64,000 bases of DNA from Parahaliea mediterranea. GTDB taxonomy: Bacteria; Pseudomonadota; Gammaproteobacteria; Pseudomonadales; Halieaceae. Every line of letters begins with the position of its first letter. Position 1 is the first letter of the stretch. This document shows positions 36,892-45,576 of the stretch, piece by piece. Under the pieces are notes generated by a model. That model did no database searches, was not told where the DNA came from, and was given only the letters and a program-made list of their open reading frames with translations. Both the position numbers and the translations under genes were made by a program. The DNA is taken from the NCBI RefSeq assembly GCF_003402235.1, contig NZ_QEWO01000006.1, positions 62,001 through 126,000 on the forward strand, read 5' to 3'.

Positions 36892-37734
36892 CTACAAGCG
36901 CAGCCCTGCAAAGCGCCGGGCCAGGCTTTCTATGGTGTCGCGCTGGGTGGCATCGGGATGAAACACCAGCGACAGTTGGCGGGTGTACACAGGCGCACCC
37001 CGCACCGGCAGCAGGCCACGGCCAGCCAGGGCCTGTCGCTGGCCGGCGGGCAAGTAGCAGGCGCCGCCCTCACTGACACAGGCCAGCGCCAGCTCCACGA
37101 TATTGGTGCTAAATCCCGGCAGGGCCTGGTCGCCAAAATGGCGCACATGAAAGCGGGCAAAACTGCCGCCCCAGTCCACGTAAACATAGTCGCCATTCAT
37201 GGCCCGGCGCAGCGACTGGCGCCCGCCGCTGCCGTACAGGCGCAGGCTGAACTCCCCCACCGCCAGGCTATCCAGGTCCGCCAGCCCCGGCGGGTCGCAC
37301 AGCAGGGCGCAGTCCAGGGAGCGATCCAGCAGCCTGCGCACGGCCTCGCCGGGCTCCAGGCTGGTCATGCTGAGACACAGCCCCGGGTCGCCATCGCGCA
37401 GGGCGGCAATTTTGCGCTGCAGGGCCTCGCCCCACAGGCCGCTGCGCAGGCCAATGCGCAACTGGCGTTGTTCGGCACCGCCGAGCTGCGCTTCGTGCCG
37501 GGCCCGGGCCAGGGCCAACAGCACCGTTTCGGCGTGGGGCACCAGGCGCTCGCCTTCGGCACTGAGCTGGATGTTATTGCGGGTGCGGGTGAACAGCGCC
37601 ACGCCGAGGGATTCCTCAAGCTGCTTGATGCGCGCGCTCACCGCCGCCTGGGTGATACAGAGATTGTCCGCCGCACGGCCAAAATGGCGGGTATTGCGGA
37701 CTTCAAGAAACGTTCGGAGCAGTTCGGTATCCAC
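36892..37734 (-). CDS. LysR-type transcriptional regulator (HdfR-like)
   Basis: The 280-residue protein opens with the LysR winged helix: ELLRTFLEVRNTRHFGRAADNL, then ITQAAVSARIKQLEESLG. The RTRNNIQLSAEGERL stretch is typical of the HdfR subgroup. A periplasmic-binding-like effector domain follows. The C-terminus is somewhat short. It is divergent from the small zinc-ribbon gene. Regulated targets cannot be read from the context. Confidence 0.9.
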   Translation of the reverse strand: MDTELLRTFLEVRNTRHFGRAADNLCITQAAVSARIKQLEESLGVALFTRTRNNIQLSAEGERLVPHAETVLLALARARHEAQLGGAEQRQLRIGLRSGLWGEALQRKIAALRDGDPGLCLSMTSLEPGEAVRRLLDRSLDCALLCDPPGLADLDSLAVGEFSLRLYGSGGRQSLRRAMNGDYVYVDWGGSFARFHVRHFGDQALPGFSTNIVELALACVSEGGACYLPAGQRQALAGRGLLPVRGAPVYTRQLSLVFHPDATQRDTIESLARRFAGLRL

Positions 37735-37852
37735 CGGGCGCCTTCCAGTCGGGTTCCGGCACAGCTTAGCGGCCGCTGGCCGCTAATCAAGAGCGCTTCC
37801 GCGTTCACCGCAGTCGCGCTAGCATAGGCGCCCCAATCGAGGAGACAGACGG

Positions 37853-38059
37853 ATGCCCGAAACGAAACGCGAAGTGCGCCCGGTAGAGGTCAACTACATC
37901 TGCGATGCCTGTGGCACCGGCATGATGACGCGCTGCGGCGAGATGGATGCCCACAGCGGCGACATTGAGCACCGCTGCCTGATATGCGACCACCGCCAGA
38001 CCTTCCAGTGGCGGGAATATCCGCGCATTGAGCACATCGGGCTGGACGAAGAGGTCTAG
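37853..38059 (+). CDS. Small zinc-ribbon protein
   Basis: The 68-residue protein has two Cys pairs, CDAC and CLIC, separated by 27 residues, forming a probable zinc ribbon (YICDACGTGMMTRCG, then HRCLICDHRQTFQW). The tail is acidic. No catalytic residues are evident. Such proteins often bind nucleic acid or act as adaptors. It is a single gene that ends at a hairpin (GCCGGGC/GCCCGGC, 38059-38081) facing a convergent membrane-protein gene. Confidence 0.78.
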   Translation: MPETKREVRPVEVNYICDACGTGMMTRCGEMDAHSGDIEHRCLICDHRQTFQWREYPRIEHIGLDEEV

Positions 38060-38081
38060 CCGGGCCGGCGCTCTGCCCGGC
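38059..38081. terminator. Hairpin between convergent genes
   Basis: GCCGGGC (38059-38065) pairs with GCCCGGC (38075-38081). There is no T run, so it would be an imperfect terminator or an mRNA-stabilising end. Confidence 0.4.
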
Positions 38082-38092
38082 ACACAGCCACC

Positions 38093-39046
38093 TCAGGCCG
38101 AAGCGGCCGCCGGCTTGCCGGCGGCCGGGCCGGGGCTGGTTTGTTGCCACTCGAACACGTTCATCTCGATAAAGATAAAGGCGAACAGCCACAGCGCGGC
38201 ATCCCAGAAGTCGAGGAAGTCGCCAGCCACCCCCCAGTAGGCCGCCGCGGCAAACAGGGTGATGTACAGCACGAACTTGATATAGCGGGTGCCGGCCATG
38301 ATGCGGTCGGACAAGTGCCCACGCAGTTGCAGGCGCACCTCCACTTCCAGCACCACCACCACCAGAATCCAGGCGCCGGCGTTGATGACATCGGTCCAGG
38401 CCAGCCACTGGGCATCCCGCAGGTGCCCGGCATCCGCCACAATGTCGAAATCCGCCAAGCGAAACAGCGGGGCGCCATAGTTGGCGCAGTTGTCCGCCGC
38501 CAGCGGCAGGTACTCATCCAGGTCCACCAGAACGGAAAACCCCTGTCCCAGCAGGCTGCAGGCGTCCTGGGTGGCCATCGCTGTCACCTGATGCAGGGTA
38601 ACGGCCTCGGCATAGTAGCCGGTAAAGGCATAAACGATAGCGACCGAGCAGAGCAGGCGCGTCCCGTGCAGGGCGTACTTCACCCCGCCGCGAATGCGGG
38701 CATCGTCCAGCACCGAGGTTTCCAGCTCAAACAACAGCAGCAACACCACCCAGGCCGCGGTATCGATGGTGGTGGCAAACACCTGGATGACCTGGCCCAG
38801 GGCCACGCCGCCGGTAAAGGTGTACTGCAGGGCGGTCAGCTCTTCGTCCAGAAACAGGTAGACGTTCAGGCACAGCAGTAAATAGGTGAGGTATTTCACA
38901 AAGGTGAAAATGCGGTAGCGGCGATCGCTGCCAAGCCAGGTTGCCTGCTCTGTCACGCCGCCCGCTCCACTGCCGTCACTTCGTTCTCTCAAGCCGCTGG
39001 CCTCGCTTGCGCCACCGATACCCGCCATTGGCCGCCCCGCGCTCAC
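38093..39046 (-). CDS. Multi-spanning membrane protein of unknown function
   Basis: The 317-residue protein has six or more hydrophobic segments (for example YLTYLLLCLNVYLFLDE, AAWVVLLLLFELE, AWILVVVVLEVEV and ITLFAAAAYWGVAGD), with acidic residues inside or next to the helices, notably Glu in LLFELETS and VVLEVEVR. A soluble loop with one Cys pair lies near residues 175-205. The first 40 residues are low-complexity, so the true start may be internal. No family is recognised. It lies downstream of, and in the same direction as, the glutamine synthetase-like gene. Confidence 0.7.
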   Translation of the reverse strand: MSAGRPMAGIGGASEASGLRERSDGSGAGGVTEQATWLGSDRRYRIFTFVKYLTYLLLCLNVYLFLDEELTALQYTFTGGVALGQVIQVFATTIDTAAWVVLLLLFELETSVLDDARIRGGVKYALHGTRLLCSVAIVYAFTGYYAEAVTLHQVTAMATQDACSLLGQGFSVLVDLDEYLPLAADNCANYGAPLFRLADFDIVADAGHLRDAQWLAWTDVINAGAWILVVVVLEVEVRLQLRGHLSDRIMAGTRYIKFVLYITLFAAAAYWGVAGDFLDFWDAALWLFAFIFIEMNVFEWQQTSPGPAAGKPAAASA

Positions 39047-39060
39047 CCGGCCCGCTCAGC

Positions 39061-40410
39061 TCACACCTGCAACAGCAGGTGCTCGCGCTCCCAGGAACTG
39101 ATCACCTGGTTGAACTCCTCGAATTCATCCAGCTTCACTGCCGCATAGGCCCGCAGGAACAGGTCGCCGAACATATCCTGCAGCTCTGGTGTGTCGTGGA
39201 GCTTTCGCAGCCCTTCCTCCAGGGTGCGCGCCACCTCCACTTCGTCCTCGTTGGCGGTGCCCTGGTGGGGCTCGGTGGCCTTGAGGCCGAGCTTCATTCC
39301 GAGGTAGCCGCTGGCCAGGGTGGCGGCAATGGCCAGGTAGGGGTTGGCGTCGGCACCGGGGAAGCGGTTTTCCACCCGGGTGGCCGCGGGTTTGTCGTGG
39401 GGCACCCGAAAAGCGGTGGTGCGGTTGTCAAAGCCCCAGTTGAGGTTGATGGGCGCGGCAATATCCGGCGCCAGGCGGCGATAGGAATTGACGTTCGGCG
39501 CATACAGGGCAATCAGCTCCGGCGTGTAGCGCTGCAGGCCGCCGATATAGGCCAGGAAGGCGTCGGTAAAGTTGCCGTCCTTGTCGGCGAAGATATTCTC
39601 GCCGTTGTCGGCGCGCACCACGCTCTGGTGAATGTGCAGGGCGCTGCCGGGCTCGCGCTGCATGGGCTTGGCCATGAAGGTGGCATACATGCCGTACTTG
39701 TGGGCCGCCTCGCGCACGGTGCGCTTGAACACAAACACCTGGTCCGCCAGCTTGAGGGCGTCGCCGTGCAGGAAGTTGATCTCCATCTGCGCCGCGCCAT
39801 TTTCGTGGATGAGGGTATCCACCTGCAGCTGCTGCTCGTCGGCGTAGTCGTACATATCCTCCACGAAGTCCTCAAACTCCGCGACCGCGTCAATGCTGTA
39901 GGAAAGGCGCGCCGACTCGCGGCGCCCGGAGCGCCCCTTGGGCGGCATCAGCTCGTAGTCCGGGTCGGTGTTCTTGGCCACCAGGTAAAACTCCACCTCT
40001 GGCGCCACCACCGGCTTGAGGCCCTCTTTTTCATAGAGTTTGAGAATGTTGCGCAGCACCGAGCGTGACGACAGCGGGTGCAGCTCACCGCTGGGCTTGT
40101 AGCAGTCGTGGATGATCTGGGCGGTGGGTTCCCGGGCCCAGGGCACCACCCGCAGGGTGGACAGGTCGGGCTTGAGGATCATGTCGGCGTCAGTGGGTTC
40201 GACGAAGTCCCAGTGGTCGTCACAGTACTCGCCAGTGACGGTCTGGATCATGATGGACTCGGGCAGTTTGGGATGACCCATGCCCAGAAACTGGTTGGCG
40301 GGAATGAACTTGCCGCGCGCATTGCCGGTCATGTCCGGCACCAGGCATTCAACTTCGGAGATGCGGTGCTCGCGAAGCCAATCTTTGATCGCCTGTATAT
40401 CGGTGTCCAT
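39061..40410 (-). CDS. puuA: Gamma-glutamylputrescine synthetase-like glutamine synthetase
   Basis: The 449-residue protein is a class I-type glutamine synthetase relative. It has the beta-grasp N-domain (VECLVPDMTGNARGKFIP), catalytic-domain motifs (APEVEFYLV, QMEINFLHGDA, HIHQSVV) and NWGFDNRTTAFRVP for ATP and ammonia. The sequence and the adjacent oxidase fit the PuuA/SpuI group, which joins glutamate to putrescine or a related amine. I chose the ATG at 40410, 33 codons into the frame. Polyamine use is inferred from the divergent puuB-like gene. Confidence 0.85.
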   Translation of the reverse strand: MDTDIQAIKDWLREHRISEVECLVPDMTGNARGKFIPANQFLGMGHPKLPESIMIQTVTGEYCDDHWDFVEPTDADMILKPDLSTLRVVPWAREPTAQIIHDCYKPSGELHPLSSRSVLRNILKLYEKEGLKPVVAPEVEFYLVAKNTDPDYELMPPKGRSGRRESARLSYSIDAVAEFEDFVEDMYDYADEQQLQVDTLIHENGAAQMEINFLHGDALKLADQVFVFKRTVREAAHKYGMYATFMAKPMQREPGSALHIHQSVVRADNGENIFADKDGNFTDAFLAYIGGLQRYTPELIALYAPNVNSYRRLAPDIAAPINLNWGFDNRTTAFRVPHDKPAATRVENRFPGADANPYLAIAATLASGYLGMKLGLKATEPHQGTANEDEVEVARTLEEGLRKLHDTPELQDMFGDLFLRAYAAVKLDEFEEFNQVISSWEREHLLLQV

Positions 40411-40525
40411 GGGGACTCCACAGTGGTGAAAGCACTGAGTATCCTGAAGGCACCACATGGCCGCAAGTGGGGCTAACCCTAACGTGGTATCCGTGGCTCC
40501 CATTGGCAACCGTTATAGTTCACCC

Positions 40526-41821
40526 ATGACAAAACACCCACAGAACCAGGCCCATGTGGATTCCTGGTACGCCGCCACCGCCAACCGTCAGCTCGCCTTC
40601 CCGCCCCTGCGGGGCGAGGTGGACGCCGACGTCTGCATTATCGGCGGCGGCTACACCGGCCTCTCCTCCGCCATTCACCTGCGCAAGCTCGGCTTTAGCG
40701 TGGCGCTGCTGGAGGCCAACAAGGTGGGCTGGGGCGCCTCCGGGCGCAATGGCGGCCACGTGGGCACCGGCCAGCGCGCCGACCAGCACGACCTGGAAAA
40801 GTGGGTGGGCAAAGAAGCGGCCCACGGCCTGTGGGACCTGGGCCTGGAGGCGGTGGACACCGTCTGCGCCCTGATTGACGAGTACGGCATTGACTGCGAG
40901 CTGAAGCAGGGCAACCTGCACGTGGCCTCCAAACCCGGCGACGCCGACGATTTGCGCGAGCACGTTGCGCACCTGCACAGCGAGTACAACTACCAGCAGG
41001 TGCGCTACGTCGATGGCGACGAACTGGCACAGATGACCAGCGGCCAGGGCTTCCACGGCGCCACCCTGGATACCGGCTGCCGCCACCTGCACCCGCTGAA
41101 TTACGCCCTGGGCCTTGCCGACGCCGCCCAGCAGCTCGGCGCCCGGCTGTTCGAGGGCAGCCGGGTACTGGGCTACAGCGAAGGCGACAAAGTGCGGGTA
41201 AAGACCGACCAGGGCCAGGTGAATGCCCGCTATCTGGTGCTGGCCTGCAACGGCTACCTGGAAAAGCTCGAGCCGCGCACCGCCGGGCGCATCATGCCCA
41301 TCAACAACTACATGCTGGCCACCGAGCCGCTGGACGCCGGGCTGGCGCGGCGCCTGATCCGCGACGACACCTCCATGTCCGACACCCTGTTTGTGATCAA
41401 CTACTGGAAACTGTCCGCAGACAACCGCCTGCTGTTCGGCGGCGGCGAATCCTACACCCGGCGCTTCCCGGCCGACATCAAGCGCTTTGTGCGCAATTAC
41501 ATGCTGCGCATCTACCCCGAACTGGAACAGACCCGCATCGACTACGGCTGGGGCGGCACACTGGCCATTACCCTGAACCGCATGCCCGACTTCGGGCGCC
41601 TGTCGGGCAAGGTGTTCTACGCCCACGGCTTCTCCGGCCACGGCGTGCCCACGGCCACCCTGGCGGGCAAACTGCTGGCCGAAGCCATCCACGGCAACGC
41701 CAGCCGTTTTGACCTGATGGCGCAGGTGCCCTCCTATACCTTCCCGGGGGGCACCCTGCTGCGCTGGCCCGGGCTGGTGGCAGGCATGTTATTCTACGCC
41801 CTGCGTGACCGGCTGGGCTGA
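40526..41821 (+). CDS. puuB: Gamma-glutamylputrescine oxidase-like FAD-dependent oxidoreductase
   Basis: The 431-residue protein is a DAO-type flavoenzyme. The FAD-binding motif DVCIIGGGYTGLSSAIHL is near residue 37, then WGASGRNGGHVGTGQR and the C-terminal YAHGFSGHGVPTATLAG. It should oxidise gamma-glutamylputrescine or a similar amine to an aldehyde with release of H2O2. The gene is divergent from puuA with 115 bases between them, suggesting joint control. The ATG at 40526 gives the normal spacing to the dinucleotide fold. Confidence 0.87.
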   Translation: MTKHPQNQAHVDSWYAATANRQLAFPPLRGEVDADVCIIGGGYTGLSSAIHLRKLGFSVALLEANKVGWGASGRNGGHVGTGQRADQHDLEKWVGKEAAHGLWDLGLEAVDTVCALIDEYGIDCELKQGNLHVASKPGDADDLREHVAHLHSEYNYQQVRYVDGDELAQMTSGQGFHGATLDTGCRHLHPLNYALGLADAAQQLGARLFEGSRVLGYSEGDKVRVKTDQGQVNARYLVLACNGYLEKLEPRTAGRIMPINNYMLATEPLDAGLARRLIRDDTSMSDTLFVINYWKLSADNRLLFGGGESYTRRFPADIKRFVRNYMLRIYPELEQTRIDYGWGGTLAITLNRMPDFGRLSGKVFYAHGFSGHGVPTATLAGKLLAEAIHGNASRFDLMAQVPSYTFPGGTLLRWPGLVAGMLFYALRDRLG

Positions 41822-41910
41822 GCCGGCCCGCCCACAGCAGTCACCCTGCCGCCGCCATTTCCGTCACTTTTACTGTTTCCGTCATTTCTCAGGCACCGCT
41901 CACCCACTCC

Positions 41911-42930
41911 ATGCACATCATCCAAAGCGCACCCGCAGCGGCTCCCGCCGACTGGCGCGAACAATTACGCAGCGTCATCAGCGACGGCGCCAGCCTGCTG
42001 CGCGCGCTCAACCTGAGCCCGGAGCAGGTAGGCATGAGCGCGGCGGCCTGCCGCGACTTTCCCCTGAAAGTCCCCCGCGCCTTTGTGCAGCGCATGCGCA
42101 CAGGCGACCCGGCAGACCCCCTGCTGCGCCAGGTGCTGGCCAGCGCCGACGAACTGACGCCCGCCCCCGGCTTTGGCACCGACCCCACCGGGGAGATTGG
42201 CGGCGCCAACCCCCGCGCCGGCATCATTCACAAATACCGCGGCCGCCTGCTGCTGGTGGTGGCCAGCGGCTGCGCGGTGAACTGCCGCTACTGCTTCCGG
42301 CGCCACTTTCCCTACGCCGACAACCGCAACAGCCGGCGCGAATGGCAACAGGCCCTGGACTACGTGCGCCAGGACAGCAGCATCAGCGAAGTCATCCTCA
42401 GCGGCGGCGACCCGCTGGTGGCCGAGGACGACCACCTGGCCGCCCTGTGCCAGGACATTGCCGCCATTGCCCATGTGAAGCGGCTGCGCATCCACAGCCG
42501 CCTGCCCATCGTGCTGCCAGATCGCATCACGCCACCGCTACTGGACGCACTGACCCCGCCCGGCTTGCAGTCGGTAATGGTGGTGCACTGCAACCACGCC
42601 AACGAGCTGGACCACAGCGTTGCGGCGGCCTTTTCACGCATCCGCGAGCGCGGCATGACCCTGCTCAACCAGGCCGTGCTGCTGGCCGGCGTGAACGACA
42701 GTGCTGACGCTCTGGCCGAGCTCAGCGAAGCCCTGTTTCAGCGCGGCGCCCTGCCCTACTACCTGCACCTGCTGGACCGGGTGCAGGGGGCCGCCCACTT
42801 CGAAGTGAACGAACAGCGCGCCCGGGAGCTGCATGGCGCCATAACCGCCCGCCTGCCCGGCTACCTGGTGCCACGCTTGGTGCGGGAAATTGCCGGCGAG
42901 CCCGCCAAGACCGTCCTGCCCCCCCTGTAG
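41911..42930 (+). CDS. epmB: EF-P beta-lysylation protein EpmB (lysine 2,3-aminomutase-like)
   Basis: The 339-residue radical SAM enzyme has the cluster motif SGCAVNCRYCFRRHFPY (CxxxCxxC), then EVILSGGDPL and the PLP-binding context near the C-terminus. It converts (S)-alpha-lysine to (R)-beta-lysine, which EpmA attaches to elongation factor P. Length is typical of EpmB and shorter than catabolic aminomutases, which have an extra domain. It starts 90 bases after the oxidase gene. The efp and epmA genes are not in the window. Confidence 0.92.
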   Translation: MHIIQSAPAAAPADWREQLRSVISDGASLLRALNLSPEQVGMSAAACRDFPLKVPRAFVQRMRTGDPADPLLRQVLASADELTPAPGFGTDPTGEIGGANPRAGIIHKYRGRLLLVVASGCAVNCRYCFRRHFPYADNRNSRREWQQALDYVRQDSSISEVILSGGDPLVAEDDHLAALCQDIAAIAHVKRLRIHSRLPIVLPDRITPPLLDALTPPGLQSVMVVHCNHANELDHSVAAAFSRIRERGMTLLNQAVLLAGVNDSADALAELSEALFQRGALPYYLHLLDRVQGAAHFEVNEQRARELHGAITARLPGYLVPRLVREIAGEPAKTVLPPL

Positions 42931-43142
42931 GCCACAGGCACTCCCGCCTCGACGCGCCGGTTTTTTGCCTGCCCGCAAGCGGTGAGGGCGCACGCCACCC
43001 AGCGCCAGCGGCCTGGTCCCAGAAGCCCGGTTCGCTGAACTGTTCACCACTTCCCAATTTTGGGTAGTGCACGCTCCCACCGGTTCCATTGCACCCGTGC
43101 TTGCTCTATAAGTCGGGCAGGGTTCCGCGCAAGAGATTCACT

Positions 43143-43691
43143 ATGAAGCAAATACAATCGGGAGAACTGAGCATCCGCAGCGAAGGTGATGGCATGGCCT
43201 TTACCATCGGCAGCGGCGACGGCGCCAAAGAGGTCCGCATCGCCGACGAAGACCTACCCCTGATCGCCGAATTCATCCGCGCCCACAGCGAAGCCCGCGC
43301 CAACCGCCGCCGTGGCTACCGCCTCGACCTGGACCAACTGCGCCCCGAAGAGCTGGCCCAGCTGCGGGTAACCGTGCGCAGCGAACAGGGCGCCGTCACC
43401 GTACACCCCGCCGACCTCAGCATTACCGGCATTCGCGTGCAGTCCGACATCCTCGAAGCCAGCCCCGGCCTGCAGGCCCACATCGAACTCGCCTTTGAAG
43501 ACAAAAGCATCCAGCTGCCTGCCGTGCTCGTGCGCCGCTACGACAACAACACCCGCTTCGCCTTTCATTTTCCAGAAATCTTCGGTGACGACGGCCGCCT
43601 GAAACCGCCGCCCATGCTGACGGAAATACTCTACGCCCTGGAATCCCTGTGGCTGGACAAGAACCTGGATTTGAAGTGGAACCTGGCGTGA
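43143..43691 (+). CDS. PilZ-like domain protein
   Basis: The 182-residue protein has an N-terminal stretch of about 55 residues, then RRRGYRLDLDQL and a beta-barrel segment VHPADLSITGIRVQSD that resembles the RxxxR and D/NxSxxG motifs of PilZ domains, which bind cyclic-di-GMP. The second motif is close to consensus; the first is less clear. The family call is therefore tentative. It is the last chromosomal gene before the integrated element. Confidence 0.6.
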   Translation: MKQIQSGELSIRSEGDGMAFTIGSGDGAKEVRIADEDLPLIAEFIRAHSEARANRRRGYRLDLDQLRPEELAQLRVTVRSEQGAVTVHPADLSITGIRVQSDILEASPGLQAHIELAFEDKSIQLPAVLVRRYDNNTRFAFHFPEIFGDDGRLKPPPMLTEILYALESLWLDKNLDLKWNLA

Positions 43692-43748
43692 GTTGAGCGC
43701 CCTTCGTGTTGTGCAATTGGATCGAGCAAGGCTGAGGTAAAGGATGAC

Positions 43749-43774
43749 TCACAACAGGCTCAGGCCTGTTGTGA
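43749..43774. repeat. Perfect 11-bp hairpin with TCAG loop
   Basis: TCACAACAGGC (43749-43759) pairs with GCCTGTTGTGA (43764-43774). It is followed at once by a second small stem, GACCC/GGGTC (43773-43789). Confidence 0.75.
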
Positions 43775-43822
43775 CCCTCGGCCGGGGTCGCGCACGACCT
43801 TCGCCGCTAGCGCGGCTCGGTG

Positions 43823-43847
43823 CAAACTGTGCCGCAGGCACAGTTTG
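43823..43847. repeat. Perfect 11-bp hairpin with GCA loop
   Basis: CAAACTGTGCC (43823-43833) pairs with GGCACAGTTTG (43837-43847). Confidence 0.75.
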
Positions 43848-43884
43848 TCGAACCTGGCGGAGGTGCTCACCCGCGCAAACAGCC

Positions 43885-43926
43885 AATACGCAAACGGCCA
43901 CCCAAATGGGTGGCCGTTTGCGTATT
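43885..43926. terminator. Perfect 19-bp hairpin at the element's distal end
   Basis: A 19-bp arm beginning AATACGCAAACGG (43885-43903) pairs exactly with the arm at 43908-43926 over an AAAT loop. It lies just outside the probable distal attachment site, and may be the original terminator of the tRNA-Pro gene, displaced by the insertion. No strong T run follows. Confidence 0.5.
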
Positions 43927-43996
43927 CTGTGAGATGGCCCGAATAGACGCCATATCTAATTGATAAATATGCACTTTCTGAAGTCATGCATGCGCT

Positions 43997-44017
43997 TATA
44001 CCCCCAAATATACCCCC
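43997..44017. repeat. Distal copy of the integrase arm-type repeat
   Basis: Two ATACCCCC boxes 12 bases apart (43998 and 44010) form a 21-bp unit that matches 49754-49774 at 20 of 21 positions. This is expected if they are integrase arm sites at both ends of the element. Confidence 0.65.
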
Positions 44018-44265
44018 AGTTACTTTTTTCACCCCCGATATTGGCAACTATGCCTTGCTGAAATCTTGGTGCTCTGAGGTGGTGGGCCGTGGGGAAATCT
44101 TGGGGTTCTCCCTTACCGTAATCGTACCGTTCATAACTAGGCTTTAGGGGCTGCCAAAACCTCGCCCGCCCTGATATTCGATTTTTACAGTTAGCGCACC
44201 AGCAAATCACCCTCGGGCGGTAGATGGCCCGCGATCACAGCGAAGGGACTCCCCCCCCGTGGGGC

Positions 44266-44886
44266 CTACAGCCGCACTCCCTCGCCCAGCAGCGCCCGCG
44301 CCCGGTCAGTGAATGCACCCTGCCATGCGTCCTCCAGTTGCCAGTAGCGCCGCTTCTCGCGCTCGAAGGTGCGCCAGTGCATCCCCTTCCGCTTGCACCA
44401 GCCGTCTACGCCGTCCCAGTCCTCGAAAATCCGCGCACCGATCTTGCGCTTGGCCTCCAGCAGCTTGTCCAGCCTGTCGCCCTTCTGGCTGGGGTAGAGG
44501 TAGCCGCAGCAGTGGCGGCATAGGAAATACTGCCCATGGGAATACAGCACCTCGCAGCGCCGGGCACATTGCCGGTTGGGGCAGTGGAAGTATTGGCGCT
44601 CACCCCCGTAGCGGCAGGGCATGGCCTCCAGGGGCACGGTGTACTTCATCGGCTCCCAGTCGCCGCCATATAGCTGTACTTTGTAATCGAGGGTCAGGGC
44701 GGAGGCGTCCTGGGCAACGGTGTAGCGAATGTATCCGCTTGGCTCACCTCGGCAGGTCCAGTGCAGCGAACTGGAATAGCCCGGCTGTAGCAGGCCGTGT
44801 TTCCGCATAAAGCGAATGTCCACCCGCTTGGCTTCGCTGGTGTCTGGCTCGCTACTCTGCGGCCCGCTGCCCCATCCGCCCATCAA
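44266..44886 (-). CDS. Zinc-ribbon hypothetical protein of the element
   Basis: The 206-residue protein has an N-terminal Gly/Ser-rich start (MMGGWGSGP), a beta-rich middle and a Cys/His cluster: CPNRQCARRCEVLY, then CRHCCGYLYPSQ, likely one or two zinc sites. A helical tail contains WCKRKGMHWRTFEREKRRYW. Similar zinc-bearing proteins with a Gly-rich start occur in mobile islands, but I know no function. It is the last gene of the element's minus-strand set, downstream of a 219-base gap. Confidence 0.72.
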   Translation of the reverse strand: MMGGWGSGPQSSEPDTSEAKRVDIRFMRKHGLLQPGYSSSLHWTCRGEPSGYIRYTVAQDASALTLDYKVQLYGGDWEPMKYTVPLEAMPCRYGGERQYFHCPNRQCARRCEVLYSHGQYFLCRHCCGYLYPSQKGDRLDKLLEAKRKIGARIFEDWDGVDGWCKRKGMHWRTFEREKRRYWQLEDAWQGAFTDRARALLGEGVRL

Positions 44887-44920
44887 GGTGTCCTCTGGTT
44901 TTCACTAATTACTTTGGCAA

Positions 44921-44935
44921 GTGTAACCCTTACAC
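44921..44935. promoter_or_regulatory. GTGTAA-CCC-TTACAC dyad
   Basis: A perfect 6-bp inverted repeat lies 35 bases upstream of the zinc-ribbon gene start, where a repressor could bind. No matching second copy was seen. Confidence 0.35.
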
Positions 44936-45105
44936 AGCACCCGGGGGTGGGGTAAAAAATCTGGGTTGAGGGGGTGTCACCGGCAGGGGTAGGCAGATTT
45001 TCGCGCGTGCGGTCGGAAGATTTCATTTTGTGGAGTTGGGCAACGACAAAGGGCACCGCTGACCGCTCTCCCCTTTTTAGGCCCGCAAACAGAGACAGTC
45101 ACCCG

Positions 45106-45396
45106 CTAGAGCGGCACTTGATCTGCCGGAGACTCCATGGCGGCCACCACCTTCCGCAGTAACCGCAGCACTTCAGACTGAGGCAAGTCCTGGTCACACA
45201 GTACCCGAATGCCCTTGCCATGGCCTTCCTCTGTCACCCCGGTGTACGGGGCACATACCCGCACCCCGCCAGCATCACCACCGGCCAGGTCTTGAGGTGG
45301 CGCACCATAGCAGTCAATGACCGTCACTTGTTGAATGCGACTGTCAGCCCTCGCCAGTGAATACTGGCCCAAATGTGTCGTGCGACTCGCTTTCAT
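45106..45396 (-). CDS. Hypothetical 96-residue element protein
   Basis: The protein starts MKASRTTHLGQYSLARADS and has a central Gly/Asp-rich stretch and a helical C-terminus (SEVLRLLRKVVAAMES). It contains three Cys, two of them in VIDCYGAP and VRVCAPY. I recognise no domain. It follows the winged-helix gene by 66 bases in the same direction. An AGAAGT ribosome-like site precedes the ATG, although no strong Shine-Dalgarno is seen. Confidence 0.55.
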   Translation of the reverse strand: MKASRTTHLGQYSLARADSRIQQVTVIDCYGAPPQDLAGGDAGGVRVCAPYTGVTEEGHGKGIRVLCDQDLPQSEVLRLLRKVVAAMESPADQVPL

Positions 45397-45448
45397 GCTG
45401 TTTTCGTACTTCTGTAAAAGAGTAACCCCATGGTAAATATATAAAGGC

Positions 45449-45576
45449 GTCCACGTTCTGGACTAGGTGACTACCCTCAGTCGGTCCTGTTTCTGGACCG
45501 ATAGATACCTTCCCTTGCCGTCCCTCGGCTTCTGTCGGTCCACGTTCTGGACCGAACCTTGTCCAGTTTCTGGACA
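45449..45576. repeat. Four 15-bp dyads, candidate replication origin or operator array
   Basis: Four inverted repeats of the form GTCC[AT][CG][GT]TTCTGGAC start at 45449, 45484, 45538 and 45561. The first and third are identical; flanking bases extend the arms to 5, 7, 8 and 7 bp. Three lie inside the 3' end of the winged-helix gene, and the first overlaps its stop codon. An AT-rich stretch (ATGGTAAATATATAAAGG, 45430-45447) adjoins on one side and a T/A-rich stretch (45580-45607) on the other. Confidence 0.7.

Larger units (their letters stand above)
43692..44265. other. Non-coding junction between chromosome and integrative element
   Basis: No coding frame is credible. The left half holds several perfect hairpins (43749-43926). 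Base composition then falls (43940-44140 is AT-rich), and the integrase arm-type repeat lies at 43997-44017. The distal end of the element is most likely near 43928-43943. Confidence 0.6.

Noticed and set aside
38104-38125. A perfect GGCCGCCGGC/GCCGGCGGCC hairpin
   Set aside because: It lies in the Ala/Gly/Pro-coding tail of the membrane-protein gene, where such repeats arise easily; it lacks a T run.
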